A stretch of DNA of 64,000 bases from Lachnospiraceae bacterium (lineage in GTDB: Bacteria > Bacillota > Clostridia > Lachnospirales > Lachnospiraceae). The DNA lies in the NCBI GenBank assembly GCA_900759665.1, contig CAAEWE010000064.1, forward strand, positions 1 to 64,000. The letters are read 5' to 3'. Position 1 is the stretch's first letter; every line of letters starts with the position of its first letter. Shown piece by piece: positions 17,901-25,237 of this stretch. The notes beneath the pieces were generated by a model. That model was not told the origin of the DNA. It did no database searches and saw nothing but the letters and a program-made list of their open reading frames with translations. The translations under genes and the position numbers were made by a program.

Positions 17901-18721
17901 ATATAATCTCCTTCATATACCCGTTCACCGCCTTCCGGACTTGTGTACCATCCATCAAATGCATATACATTTTTGTCCCGTGGTCTCACCGCTTGCGGAA
18001 GCTTCCGGATGCTATATTTGTCATTGACGTCTTTGTACGCTTCTCCTCTGCCAAGAATGGTTCCTCCCTCTGCCGATAAAGAAGCATCACCGTCCTCTCC
18101 GATAAAAATTCCGCTATGGATCGAATAATAATATGATATCTGATCCGGGGAATATGATCCTACGATATAATCGCGTTTTAAATTAATCGCCAGCATCAGG
18201 GAATACGAAGAATTTAGCCAGTTTGCTTTGCTGTCCGTACTATATTCATATTCCTTGCTGAGAATCTTTCCCTTCTGATATCGTGTCGTTTCAATGGAAT
18301 AGCACGGATATTTCCGCACCTGCCGATGTGCATATTCCCCATAGATCCAGAAACGCCCCATGTATTCACTCGGATTTAGGATCTTTATAATATATCCCTC
18401 CGGCAGGGTTTGTTCCTGCGGAGTATCGTGCCACAACCCTTGTAAATTCTGATAATCAAATTTCCATCCTGCACTTTGGGAATATCTCCATACATCAAAA
18501 CCATACATTAATACGCGATCATTTAATTCCATGCGTACTCCTGATGCGGATAATCCATTCTCCTCTGCCGTGTATAAATTACCGATCAACTTCGAAGATA
18601 CATACTCATGCTCTGATGCATATACTGCTTTCGGAAATTTCTGTATTCCCATCAACAGACATACTACCAAAAAGAGTCCTATTGATATTATTTGCTTTTG
18701 AAACGCTCGTTGTCTTTCCAT
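14945..18721 (-). CDS. large secreted InlB B-repeat protein with C-terminal BspA-like LRR
   Basis: A 1258-residue exported protein. A Sec signal peptide spans residues 1-35 (hydrophobic ISIGLFLVVCLLMG, likely cut after AVYA). InlB/Listeria-Bacteroides repeats of the form F-x-G-W...LYA-x-W occur at about 253-284, 500-536, 545-573 and 662-737; MucBP-like strands lie between. Two tandem Cys-containing units (about 291-361 and 366-436) share the pattern D-V-x-C-[IV]-D then W-[QK]-A-E-Y and T-S-G. A Pro/Thr/Ser-rich linker (about 900-1100) leads to a short BspA-type leucine-rich end (about 1160-1240, IQKNAF...IGKKAF). No LPXTG or membrane anchor is seen, so it is probably released or held by charge. 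Start at 18721 chosen for GGAGG six bases upstream. Probably adhesive or surface-associated; no enzyme domain is visible. Confidence 0.85.
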   Translation of the reverse strand: MERQRAFQKQIISIGLFLVVCLLMGIQKFPKAVYASEHEYVSSKLIGNLYTAEENGLSASGVRMELNDRVLMYGFDVWRYSQSAGWKFDYQNLQGLWHDTPQEQTLPEGYIIKILNPSEYMGRFWIYGEYAHRQVRKYPCYSIETTRYQKGKILSKEYEYSTDSKANWLNSSYSLMLAINLKRDYIVGSYSPDQISYYYSIHSGIFIGEDGDASLSAEGGTILGRGEAYKDVNDKYSIRKLPQAVRPRDKNVYAFDGWYTSPEGGERVYEGDYIAEGDTLYAHWTAIPQKCDVKCIDILKHSSGLQEVLGENKWQAEYGDMTSGAVAGCTSGSGIYYPGREYTGCSQAVVEAEGTTVYRYFQNSQRDVVCVDMVHVGPDTGQQLGNHMWKAEYSSTTSGGVIGCDRTVGAYYEGYRYMYSSMKQVGDDGCMVYRYFTPIIYNIEFISNCDSGGQMSSLRNLYYGHDYRLTVNSFINRKKIAFHTNAEDAVCDTSSQMVYSEFAGWASTATGGVIYSDGSLVNGLTSEEKTVSLYAVWSDKEVIVSVQPKRPGYEFSGWSEDKEDISGKNQFHVNRDLNLYAVWKAAPVTYHVEYYKQKINQGYELSNRYDFYANTGSVASTGAIRNLFPGFILDEASSKLSGVVKADGTLILNAYFQRGQYTVKFNVNGGRLLSDEKVLKPITGLFEQSVILPKADIYRAGYIFSGWTTEPDGKIVSGKPGLDYLIPNHDLTLYACWTPREDTRYRITPYYENLNGAGYMRGREMEMEGTTDLSVLDELLKKYSVTDVNDSIKQLFGKGYRILDDEILKKTIIRVNADINVDIYLQREKYEYNFYIMNGAEKQIITTQNVVYGQKYIMPEMFQNVNNISGYQRGDGTVLLPGEQVDVEGDGDFLVFDQHTDIPEVVRTGKPVPSQIPDRTKQPEQTMKTERPLESAATNATHKPVETRKPENPSKPGNSQKPGINKPSPVLSSSPETTLPPQMPSKTPGVNNPFPVLSASPDNNSSFPENFPDLSGSTEEPGQGVTVTSQPVPSNKAPMTQTPLPVRIPEQKNQTPSPVKTPEQKNSANTQDQVHAASEPNQTAVPSALSTDGMSVISTWVGADSDEIASKLAATAREAFLKKGTKVQKKGILYLVTQSSPKTRTVSAIGIVKQKKNIKIPDQIQMRGYYYQVTKIQKNAFSHQKKLKKVTIGKNIKQIGKKAFYGSRKLKKIVFESSQIARIETGAWRGCSKGLRLSFHKNCNRTARKYILKQSRRM

Positions 18722-18854
18722 GATAACCTCCATTCTGCATAGAGACAGAAATATCCTCACGGTCTCTGCTGCTTCGGTTCCGGAAATCTGCCCCCAATGG
18801 CATATTCCGGAAAACAATCATATCATGGAATAAACCTTCTATTATATGAATGAC

Positions 18855-18883
18855 ATTATAACCGTCTGTTTATTTCATGGCAA
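18855..18883 (-). promoter_or_regulatory. sigma-A promoter of the InlB-repeat gene
   Basis: Minus-strand TTGCCA (18878-18883), 17 bases, TATAAT (18855-18860). It predicts a leader of about 125 bases before the start at 18721. Confidence 0.7.
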
Positions 18884-18930
18884 TAGGGAAAAATTAACAA
18901 TAATTTCTCAGAAAAATAGACAAAATATAA

Positions 18931-18970
18931 AAAAGAACATATCATTAACAATATATGTTCTTTCTTTTTT
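18931..18970 (-). terminator. terminator after the amidase gene
   Basis: GAACATAT (18935-18942) and ATATGTTC (18953-18960), flanked by AAAA and TTTC-TTTTTT, form a symmetrical hairpin with T-rich tails on both strands. It lies 47 bases past the amidase stop and just upstream of the InlB-gene promoter. Confidence 0.75.
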
Positions 18971-19016
18971 TGATATAATTCTCTCATTTTCACAAAAATA
19001 TCTCTCAAAAACAGGA

Positions 19017-19715
19017 TCAATTTTTATACTGGTGATCTAACAGCTCATTCCATATATCAGATCGTAATTTTTCCCATTTGCCGGTATGTTTTACATAATA
19101 CAAGGGACACAATTTTCCTGTGACATCATAATGACGAATGATATCTGTCTTGTCATTGATCTTATATTGACTGCACAACCATGCACAAAGCGTCACCAGA
19201 GAATGATATGTTTTTTTATTAAATTTGCCGTTTTTGCCGGGATGACAGCATTCAATGGAAATCGTATCCTGATTCCTGTCATTGGATGCATATGCAATCT
19301 CATTTAACGGTATACACTGTATGATCTCTCCGTCCAGTCCTATCACAAAATGACTACTGACTTTGTTGACCGCAGCATCCTCCTGATCTTTCCGGCTTTC
19401 AAAGTAATCCCTGTTTGCTTTTGCTCCTGTCCCGGGATTAGCGGTATAATGGATCACAATTCCATTTACCTTTTTTAACGGATTGCCCGGTCTGGAGTTT
19501 CCATTCACCGTCAAAAAATCTTCGGTAATCTCCGGCTGATCCACATGTATTTTATCATAGGCTATCACAGGATTCTTTGAGAAATACCGGTTGTATATGT
19601 ATCCGGTGACCGACAGGATCACTCCTAATACCGCTGCTGTAATAATACCTGCTGCAATCACCAAAACAGCTGTTCTGCGTATTTGCTGCTTTTTCCGCTT
19701 TGTCATCTTTTTCAT
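19017..19715 (-). CDS. membrane-anchored N-acetylmuramoyl-L-alanine amidase (Amidase_2)
   Basis: A 232-residue protein with a basic N-terminus, one membrane segment at about residues 15-37, and a zinc amidase domain of the PGRP/T7-lysozyme type. The zinc ligands are recognisable in GIVIHYTAN (about 87-95), RHYDVTGKLCP (about 194-204, His and Cys), and the catalytic-site region SSHFVIGLDGEIIQ is intact. It cleaves the lactyl-amide bond between MurNAc and the stem peptide. It is read alone, after the guaB terminator. AGGATGG lies eight bases before the ATG. Confidence 0.92.
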   Translation of the reverse strand: MKKMTKRKKQQIRRTAVLVIAAGIITAAVLGVILSVTGYIYNRYFSKNPVIAYDKIHVDQPEITEDFLTVNGNSRPGNPLKKVNGIVIHYTANPGTGAKANRDYFESRKDQEDAAVNKVSSHFVIGLDGEIIQCIPLNEIAYASNDRNQDTISIECCHPGKNGKFNKKTYHSLVTLCAWLCSQYKINDKTDIIRHYDVTGKLCPLYYVKHTGKWEKLRSDIWNELLDHQYKN

Positions 19716-19734
19716 TCAAACACCATCCTGTACT

Positions 19735-19766
19735 TAAAAAGGGCAAAATCAGCGTTTTACCCTTGC
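19735..19766 (-). terminator. terminator-like hairpin just upstream of the amidase start
   Basis: On the minus strand AAGGGTAAAACGC is followed by ATTTTGCCCTTTTT: a hairpin ending in five T. It sits only about 20 bases before the amidase start codon and could attenuate read-through from guaB into the amidase or be a second guaB terminator. Confidence 0.5.
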
Positions 19767-19771
19767 TTACA

Positions 19772-19829
19772 CTATGTCACGAGCATTTTCCGATACACTT
19801 AAAAAAGGGATACCATACAGTACCCCTTC
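19772..19829 (-). repeat. hairpin plus conserved 24-base tail (copy A)
   Basis: A hairpin with U-run (19801-19829, the guaB terminator) is followed on the minus strand by TATCGGAAAATGCTCGT and GACATAG (19772-19795). The same composite recurs at 51668-51728, with 21 of 24 tail bases identical. The function is unknown. Confidence 0.6.
19799..19829 (-). terminator. guaB terminator
   Basis: Minus-strand GGGGTAC-TGTATG-GTATCCC followed by TTTTTT. It lies about 30 bases after the guaB stop codon and is a canonical Rho-independent terminator. Confidence 0.85.
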
Positions 19830-19857
19830 CTATCCGATTTATGCTTCCGCCAGCAAA

Positions 19858-21312
19858 TTACTCCTCAATACTATAGTTTGGAGCCTCTTTGGTAATATGA
19901 ATGTCATGTGGATGACTTTCCTTTAAAGATGCTGCCGTAATCTTAACAAACTTGGCCTTTTCCTGTAATGCCGGAATATTTTCTGCTCCACAATATCCCA
20001 TACCGGAACGGATACCACCGATCAACTGGAATACAGTATCCTCAACGGTTCCCTTGTAAGCAACTCGTCCTTCAACACCCTCAGGAACAAGTTTCTTGGC
20101 ATTGCTCTGGAAATACCGGTCCTTGCTGCCGTTCTCCATTGCAGCGATAGATCCCATACCACGATATACTTTATACTTACGTCCCTTGAACAGCTCAAAT
20201 GTTCCCGGACTCTCATCACATCCTGCGAAGATACTTCCCATCATACAAACACTTGCACCGGCTGCCAGAGCCTTTGTCATGTCTCCGGAATACTTGATAC
20301 CACCATCGGCAATGATCGGCACACCATACTCCTTAGCGACCTCGTATGCATCCATAATTGCTGTGATCTGAGGTACACCAATACCTGCAACCACACGGGT
20401 AGTACAGATAGATCCCGGTCCGATACCAATCTTAACACAGTCTGCACCGGCCTCGATAAGATCTCTGGTTCCCTCTCCTGTTGCTACGTTTCCGGCAATG
20501 ATCTGCATATCCGGGAACTCCTTACGGATCATCTTGACACAATTTAATACATTCTTACTCTGTCCATGTGCAGAATCCAGTACGATACAGTCAACATGCT
20601 TCTCCGCAAGAGCAGCCACACGATCCAGCACATTTGCTGTAATACCAACTGCGGCACCACACAGGAGACGCCCCTGCGCATCCTTTGCTGCCAGTGGATA
20701 TTTAATCTGCTTCTCGATATCCTTAATAGTAATAAGACCTGTCAGATTGCCTTCATCATCGACTAATGGAAGCTTTTCCTTGCGGGAAGCGGAAAGGATC
20801 TTCTTGGCTTCCTCAAGGGTAATGCCCTGCTTTGCTGTGATCAGTCCACGGGAAGTCATAGACTCAGAGATCTTCTTGGAGAAGTCTGTCTCAAACTTCA
20901 GATCACGGTTTGTAATAATACCGACAAGCTTAGTTCCCTCTGTGATCGGCACACCGGAAATACGGAACTTTGCCATTAATGCGTTGGCATCCTCCAGTGT
21001 ATGCTCTGGTGACAAATAAAACGGATCTGTGATTACTCCATTCTCGGAACGCTTAACCTTATCTACCTCATCAGCCTGTGCCTCGATTGACATATTCTTA
21101 TGAATGATACCGATTCCACCCTGTCTCGCCATGGCGATCGCCATACGGTTCTCTGTAACCGTGTCCATCCCGGCACTCATCATAGGAATGTTTAACTTGA
21201 TAGATTTTGTCAGATGTGTCTCCAGGGACACCTGATTCGGAATAACCTCAGAATACTGTGGTACTAAAAGCACATCATCGAAAGTGATTCCCTCAGCAAT
21301 AATCTTACCCAT
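19858..21312 (-). CDS. guaB: IMP dehydrogenase
   Basis: Oxidises IMP to XMP with NAD, the committed step of GMP synthesis. The 484-residue protein shows the TIM barrel split by a pair of CBS domains (about residues 95-205). The catalytic cysteine loop is GPGSICTTRVVAG (about 300-312), with the phosphate-binding ADGGIKYSGD and MMGSIFAG segments and the flap region YRGMGSIAAM. The start ATG at 21312 has AAGGAGG eight bases upstream; the longer frame to 21381 has no support. It is monocistronic with its own promoter, a hairpin in the leader and a terminator. Confidence 0.98.
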   Translation of the reverse strand: MGKIIAEGITFDDVLLVPQYSEVIPNQVSLETHLTKSIKLNIPMMSAGMDTVTENRMAIAMARQGGIGIIHKNMSIEAQADEVDKVKRSENGVITDPFYLSPEHTLEDANALMAKFRISGVPITEGTKLVGIITNRDLKFETDFSKKISESMTSRGLITAKQGITLEEAKKILSASRKEKLPLVDDEGNLTGLITIKDIEKQIKYPLAAKDAQGRLLCGAAVGITANVLDRVAALAEKHVDCIVLDSAHGQSKNVLNCVKMIRKEFPDMQIIAGNVATGEGTRDLIEAGADCVKIGIGPGSICTTRVVAGIGVPQITAIMDAYEVAKEYGVPIIADGGIKYSGDMTKALAAGASVCMMGSIFAGCDESPGTFELFKGRKYKVYRGMGSIAAMENGSKDRYFQSNAKKLVPEGVEGRVAYKGTVEDTVFQLIGGIRSGMGYCGAENIPALQEKAKFVKITAASLKESHPHDIHITKEAPNYSIEE

Positions 21313-21347
21313 TTCATTGTCCTCCTTATCATTTTGTGTATTAGTAA

Positions 21348-21372
21348 ACACGCAGGGGGTATTCCTGCGTGT
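21348..21372 (-). promoter_or_regulatory. hairpin in the guaB leader
   Basis: ACACGCAGG (21348-21356) pairs perfectly with CCTGCGTGT (21364-21372) around a seven-base loop, about 20 bases after the predicted transcription start and 36 bases before the start codon. There is no long U-run after it, so a stability or operator role is as likely as attenuation. No purine riboswitch core is evident. Confidence 0.5.
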
Positions 21373-21400
21373 CAAAAACATGAATATAAATATTTGAAAA

Positions 21401-21430
21401 ATTATACACCTTTTTTATGGTAATTGTCAA
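21401..21430 (-). promoter_or_regulatory. sigma-A promoter of guaB
   Basis: Minus-strand TTGACA (21425-21430), 18 bases, TATAAT (21401-21406): both boxes are consensus. The start would fall near 21394. Confidence 0.85.
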
Positions 21431-21438
21431 CAACAAAA

Positions 21439-21475
21439 CGATTGAATTTTGATCAATCTGACCAAAATTCAACCG
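21439..21475 (-). terminator. terminator after the DUF6106 gene
   Basis: Minus-strand CGGTTGAATTTTG pairs with CAAAATTCAATCG (one mismatch in 13) and is followed by TTTTGTTGTT. It abuts the guaB -35 box. Confidence 0.7.
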
Positions 21476-21497
21476 TTCTTCATTGTCTGTTTACACT

Positions 21498-22013
21498 TTA
21501 TTCATCTTTTATTTTGCTTCTCGACTTTGTTTTCATCTGATCCAATAACCGCTCATCCGGCGTAAACCGGATCTTAATGTTTCCTTTATCTGCCTTCGCC
21601 ACAATAATATACTGGCGGTCATCCTCGCTTCTTGAAGAATAATCCTGTATCGGCAGATTCTGAAAGCCATCCAGATAATGGGATCCCTCCGGAGCCACCA
21701 CCTCTGTTTTCTCCAGATCCGTCCGGCACATATTCTTTCTTGCATTCTCTGCAATGATCCGGTCAAAATCGATCTGGCCGTCCACAAAGACATACTCAAA
21801 ATCAATATGAGGATTCGGCAGAAAATAGATCATAACAATGTCTGCGATCACTGCCACCAACAGACCTAAAATCTTTAATGCTCCCGGTATAACCACCAAT
21901 GCAAGAACCGGTAAAACAACGCAGGCGGCCAACATAAGCCGCCTACGCATTAATTCCTGCTGTGTCAACCGGGAATGTACATACGTATCTGAATACAATC
22001 CCTCGTTATACAT
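21498..22013 (-). CDS. DUF6106 family membrane protein
   Basis: A 171-residue protein with a cytoplasmic N-terminus (MYNEGLYSDTYVHSRLTQQE), two closely spaced membrane segments at about residues 26-67 (LMLAACVVLPVLALVVIPGA and LGLLVAVIADIVMIYFL), and a soluble C-terminal half with strands such as FEYVFVDGQIDFDRII and IKIRFTPDERL. I recognise it as DUF6106, a Firmicutes family of unknown function. It follows groEL by about 100 bases and has its own terminator; GGTGAAAGGATAGCT precedes the ATG. Confidence 0.75.
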   Translation of the reverse strand: MYNEGLYSDTYVHSRLTQQELMRRRLMLAACVVLPVLALVVIPGALKILGLLVAVIADIVMIYFLPNPHIDFEYVFVDGQIDFDRIIAENARKNMCRTDLEKTEVVAPEGSHYLDGFQNLPIQDYSSRSEDDRQYIIVAKADKGNIKIRFTPDERLLDQMKTKSRSKIKDE

Positions 22014-22065
22014 AGCTATCCTTTCACCTTATCCAGGTTTTATCTGATCATAAATATAATTTTTG

Positions 22066-22108
22066 AGAAGTTTCGAAAAAACTTCTAATGCGAAACCGAA
22101 GGTTTCGC
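22066..22108 (-). repeat. double hairpin after groEL (copy 2 of the hairpin-chain repeat)
   Basis: On the minus strand GCGAAACC-TTC-GGTTTCGC (22090-22108) is followed after ATT by AGAAGTTT-TTTCG-AAACTTCT (22066-22086). It begins three bases past the groEL stop codon and may end or protect the groESL mRNA. The second hairpin matches the middle hairpin at 7225-7243. Confidence 0.65.
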
Positions 22109-22111
22109 TAT

Positions 22112-23737
22112 TTACATCATTCCCATTCCAGGAGCTCCGCCTGCAGGCATTGCAGGAGCGTCTTCCTTGATATTAGAAACAACAGACTCTGTGGTAAGAA
22201 GTGTGGAAGCAACACTTGTTGCATTCTGCAGGGCACTTCTTGTAACCTTTGCAGGATCCACGATACCTGCCTGAACCATATCAACATACTCCTCGGTCAG
22301 TGCGTTGAAGCCAACACCCGGCTCAGACTCGCGAACCTTATTGATGATCACAGCTCCCTCAAGACCTGCGTTATATGCGATTGTAAACAGTGGAGCCTCC
22401 AGAGCCTTTAAGATAATGTTGGCACCTGTCTTCTCATCACCCTCCAGCTGTGCTGCCATCTCAGCAACTTTCTTGGATGCATGAATGTAAGCAGATCCAC
22501 CACCGGAGATAATACCCTCTTCTACTGCAGCTCTTGTTGCAGCCAGAGCGTCCTCCATACGAAGCTTTGCTTCCTGCATCTCTGTCTCTGTAGCAGCACC
22601 GACACGAACAACGGCAACGCCACCGGCAAGCTTAGCAAGTCTCTCCTGAAGCTTCTCACGGTCGAAATCAGATGTTGTCTCCTCAATCTGAGCTTTAATC
22701 TGTGAAATACGTGCAGCGATCGCATCCTGATCACCGGCACCGTCTACGATAACAGTATTTTCTTTCTGAACCTTTACGGATTTCGCACGGCCAAGCTGAT
22801 CCAGTGTTGTCTCTTTGAGATCAAGACCAACCTCGTCGGAAATCACAGTACCACCGGTAAGGATTGCGATATCCTCCAGCATTGCTTTTCTTCTGTCACC
22901 ATAGCCTGGAGCCTTAACAGCAACTACATTGAAGGTACCTCTCAGACGATTGATAACCAGTGTTGTCAGAGCCTCGCCCTCAACATCCTCAGCAATGATC
23001 AGAAGCTTTGCACCGCTTTGAACGATCTCTTCCAGTAATGGAAGAATTTCCTGAATATTAGAAATCTTCTTATCTGTGATCAGAATGTATGGATTGTCAA
23101 GGTTTGCTTCCATCTTATCCATATCGGTACACATATAAGCAGATACATAACCACGGTCAAACTGCATACCTTCTACAAGGTCAAGCTCTGTGTGCATGGT
23201 CTTGGACTCCTCGATCGTGATAACACCATCGTTGGAAACCTTCTCCATTGCATCTGCAACCATCTCGCCAACCGCATCGTCTCCTGCTGAAATAGCAGCA
23301 ACACGGGCGATCTGATCCTTACCTGTAACCTTTGAGCTCATCTCTGCGATAGACTCTACGGCACAGTCACATGCCTTTTTCATACCCTTACGGAGAATGA
23401 TAGGATTTGCACCTGCAGCCAGGTTCTTCATTCCCTCATTTACCATTGCCTGAGCAAGCACGGTAGCTGTGGTAGTACCGTCACCGGCTACATCATTTGT
23501 CTTGGTTGCTACCTCTTTGACAAGCTGGGCACCCATATTCTCAAAGCCATCCTCCAGCTCGATATCCTTTGCGATCGTAACACCATCATTTGTGATGAGT
23601 GGAGCTCCAAATGATTTGTCAAGAACAACGTTTCTTCCTTTTGGTCCCAATGTTACTTTAACGGTATCTGCAAGTTTATCCACACCTGCTTCCAAAGCAG
23701 CTCTGGCATCTGCGCCAAATTTAATTTCCTTTGCCAT
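22112..23737 (-). CDS. groL: chaperonin GroEL
   Basis: The 541-residue 60-kDa chaperonin, complete from MAKEIKFGADAR to the GGAPGMGMM tail. The ATP-binding VTLGPKGRNV and the catalytic NDVAGDGTTTATVL are intact, as is the apical KAPGYGDRRK segment. It forms the double heptameric folding ring. It lies 80 bases after groES in a CIRCE-controlled operon and ends at a double hairpin. Confidence 0.99.
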   Translation of the reverse strand: MAKEIKFGADARAALEAGVDKLADTVKVTLGPKGRNVVLDKSFGAPLITNDGVTIAKDIELEDGFENMGAQLVKEVATKTNDVAGDGTTTATVLAQAMVNEGMKNLAAGANPIILRKGMKKACDCAVESIAEMSSKVTGKDQIARVAAISAGDDAVGEMVADAMEKVSNDGVITIEESKTMHTELDLVEGMQFDRGYVSAYMCTDMDKMEANLDNPYILITDKKISNIQEILPLLEEIVQSGAKLLIIAEDVEGEALTTLVINRLRGTFNVVAVKAPGYGDRRKAMLEDIAILTGGTVISDEVGLDLKETTLDQLGRAKSVKVQKENTVIVDGAGDQDAIAARISQIKAQIEETTSDFDREKLQERLAKLAGGVAVVRVGAATETEMQEAKLRMEDALAATRAAVEEGIISGGGSAYIHASKKVAEMAAQLEGDEKTGANIILKALEAPLFTIAYNAGLEGAVIINKVRESEPGVGFNALTEEYVDMVQAGIVDPAKVTRSALQNATSVASTLLTTESVVSNIKEDAPAMPAGGAPGMGMM

Positions 23738-23817
23738 GTTAATGAATCCTCCAATCTTTTCAATTACTGCTGCCTCTTATCAAATAAAGCAGCAATTATT
23801 AATTATTCGTTGTCTTA

Positions 23818-24105
23818 TTAACCCTCAACCTTGGCTACAATATCATTCTGACGAACAATAATGTACTCTTCATCCTCAAGCTTTACATTTGTTCCTGCAT
23901 ATTTTGAGTAGATTACTTTATCGCCGATCGCAACTTCCATCTTAACTTCATTTCCATCAACAACTCCGCCCGGTCCAACGGCAATCACTTCTGCCTGCTG
24001 CGGTTTCTCCTGTGCATTCCCCGGAAGAACAATGCCGGATTTTGTGGTCTCTTCTGCTTCTAACTGTTTTAAAACAACTCTGTCACCCAATGGTACTAAT
24101 TTCAT
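23818..24105 (-). CDS. groS: co-chaperonin GroES
   Basis: A 95-residue lid of the GroEL chamber. The mobile loop is EEETTKSGIVLPG-like (AEETTKSGIVLPGNAQEKP, about residues 17-35), with the family strands MKLVPLGDRVVLK, IAVGPG and EYIIVRQNDIVAKVEG. The start at 24105 has AAGGAGG eight bases upstream; the frame to 24147 runs into the CIRCE element and is not the start. Confidence 0.98.
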   Translation of the reverse strand: MKLVPLGDRVVLKQLEAEETTKSGIVLPGNAQEKPQQAEVIAVGPGGVVDGNEVKMEVAIGDKVIYSKYAGTNVKLEDEEYIIVRQNDIVAKVEG

Positions 24106-24136
24106 GAAAATGACCTCCTTATTGACTATTTTTCTA

Positions 24137-24163
24137 TTAGCACTCACTCTATCCGAGTGCTAA
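24137..24163 (-). promoter_or_regulatory. CIRCE operator (HrcA binding site)
   Basis: TTAGCACTC-N9-GAGTGCTAA, a perfect match to the CIRCE consensus, lies just downstream of the groES -10 box and upstream of the ribosome binding site. HrcA bound here represses groESL until heat shock. hrcA is not in the window. Confidence 0.97.
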
Positions 24164-24173
24164 CCATAAACAT

Positions 24174-24202
24174 AATATATTGCATTTCATTTTTTTGTGC
24201 AA
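24174..24202 (-). promoter_or_regulatory. sigma-A promoter of groESL
   Basis: Minus-strand TTGCAC (24197-24202), 17 bases, TATATT (24174-24179), placing the start beside the CIRCE element as expected for HrcA control. Confidence 0.8.
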
Positions 24203-24352
24203 GTTTCTCAAGCAAGTAAATCTTTCTTTTTTTTAATAAATTCATCATTTACTAGCTTTTTCTGTCTTTTTCTCTTTTAATCTCTTTTTTTCATTTTACT
24301 GTGTTCATAACATTTTTTAACAAAGCTTCTGCCCCGGGAAACCTATTTCAAG

Positions 24353-24381
24353 TTTACGAACACAGCCAAATACGTTATAAT
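24353..24381 (+). promoter_or_regulatory. sigma-A promoter of the DUF6062 gene
   Basis: TTTACG (24353-24358), 17 bases, consensus TATAAT (24376-24381). Leader of about 40 bases to the ATG at 24426. The rest of the 320-base groES/DUF6062 gap is T-rich and holds nothing else I can name. Confidence 0.7.
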
Positions 24382-24425
24382 TATGATAGTTATCTGCAAA
24401 CAACTTTACGTAAAGGAGAATTATA

Positions 24426-25148
24426 ATGAAAGAACAGCTTTATACGATTCCGGTAAATGATGCATTTGCCGTTGACTGTGAGTGTCCTGTCTGCTCTATG
24501 TATGACTCACTGGAGCACGATGCCATTGAATTTACCATGGGACCAAGTTACATGGAGGATGATATCCGTATGGAAACCAATAAGATCGGCTTCTGCAGTC
24601 ATCATGTCAAGCAGCTTTATAAGCATCAGAACCGTCTGGGTCTTGCTCTGATCCTCCATACACATATGCAGCGTACCAACCGTGATCTGGAGAATCTTCT
24701 CTCTTCTGACAAACCGGTGAAAAAGGGTCTGTTTTCCAAAAAGGCAGAAAACAGCTCTCCCGTGACAGAATACATTGAAAATCTGAATCATTCCTGTTAT
24801 ATCTGTAACCGGATCGACCGGATCTTTTCCAGGTATCTTGCCACAATCTACTACTGCTATGAGCATGACGGGGAATTCCGCCAGAAGTTTGCTTCCTCCA
24901 AGGGATTTTGTACAAAACATTTCGGCATGCTTTATGAAGGTGCACCGTCTGCTCTGTCTGGGAAACGTCTGCCGGAGTTTATCCAGACTCTGAATCAGGT
25001 TTATCTGACCAATATGAAGCGTGTTACAGATGATCTGGAATGGTTTACAGACAAGTTTGATTACCGCAACGAGGATAAACCATGGAAAAACTCCAAGGAT
25101 GCCCTTCCCCGCAGCATGAATAAAACAAACAGCATTCTTCCGCAATAA
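24426..25148 (+). CDS. DUF6062 family cysteine-rich protein
   Basis: A 240-residue soluble protein of unknown function, sometimes mislabelled in databases as an ABC transporter substrate-binding protein; it has no signal peptide. Paired Cys/His motifs recur in two halves: CECPVC (about residues 18-23) with GFCSHH (about 56-61), and CYIC (about 119-122) with GFCTKHF (about 159-165). The repeat suggests a duplicated metal-binding unit. AAAGGAG lies seven bases before the ATG. It is monocistronic between its own promoter and a strong bidirectional terminator. Confidence 0.8.
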   Translation: MKEQLYTIPVNDAFAVDCECPVCSMYDSLEHDAIEFTMGPSYMEDDIRMETNKIGFCSHHVKQLYKHQNRLGLALILHTHMQRTNRDLENLLSSDKPVKKGLFSKKAENSSPVTEYIENLNHSCYICNRIDRIFSRYLATIYYCYEHDGEFRQKFASSKGFCTKHFGMLYEGAPSALSGKRLPEFIQTLNQVYLTNMKRVTDDLEWFTDKFDYRNEDKPWKNSKDALPRSMNKTNSILPQ

Positions 25149-25173
25149 AACAGACGAATTTTTTACTATACTC

Positions 25174-25220
25174 AAACAGCTCCCGGTGTATCAGTAGATC
25201 GGATACACCGGAAGCTGTTT
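25174..25220. terminator. bidirectional terminator between DUF6062 and DUF2225 genes
   Basis: AAACAGCT-CCGGTGTATC pairs with GATACACCGG-AGCTGTTT, an 18-pair stem with one mismatch, flanked by short A and T runs on either side. It serves converging genes. Confidence 0.9.
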
Positions 25221-25237
25221 TCTCTCGTCTTTACATT

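Noticed and set aside
21313..21400. Guanine riboswitch upstream of guaB
   Set aside because: The leader is too short and has a single hairpin, not the two-hairpin purine aptamer.
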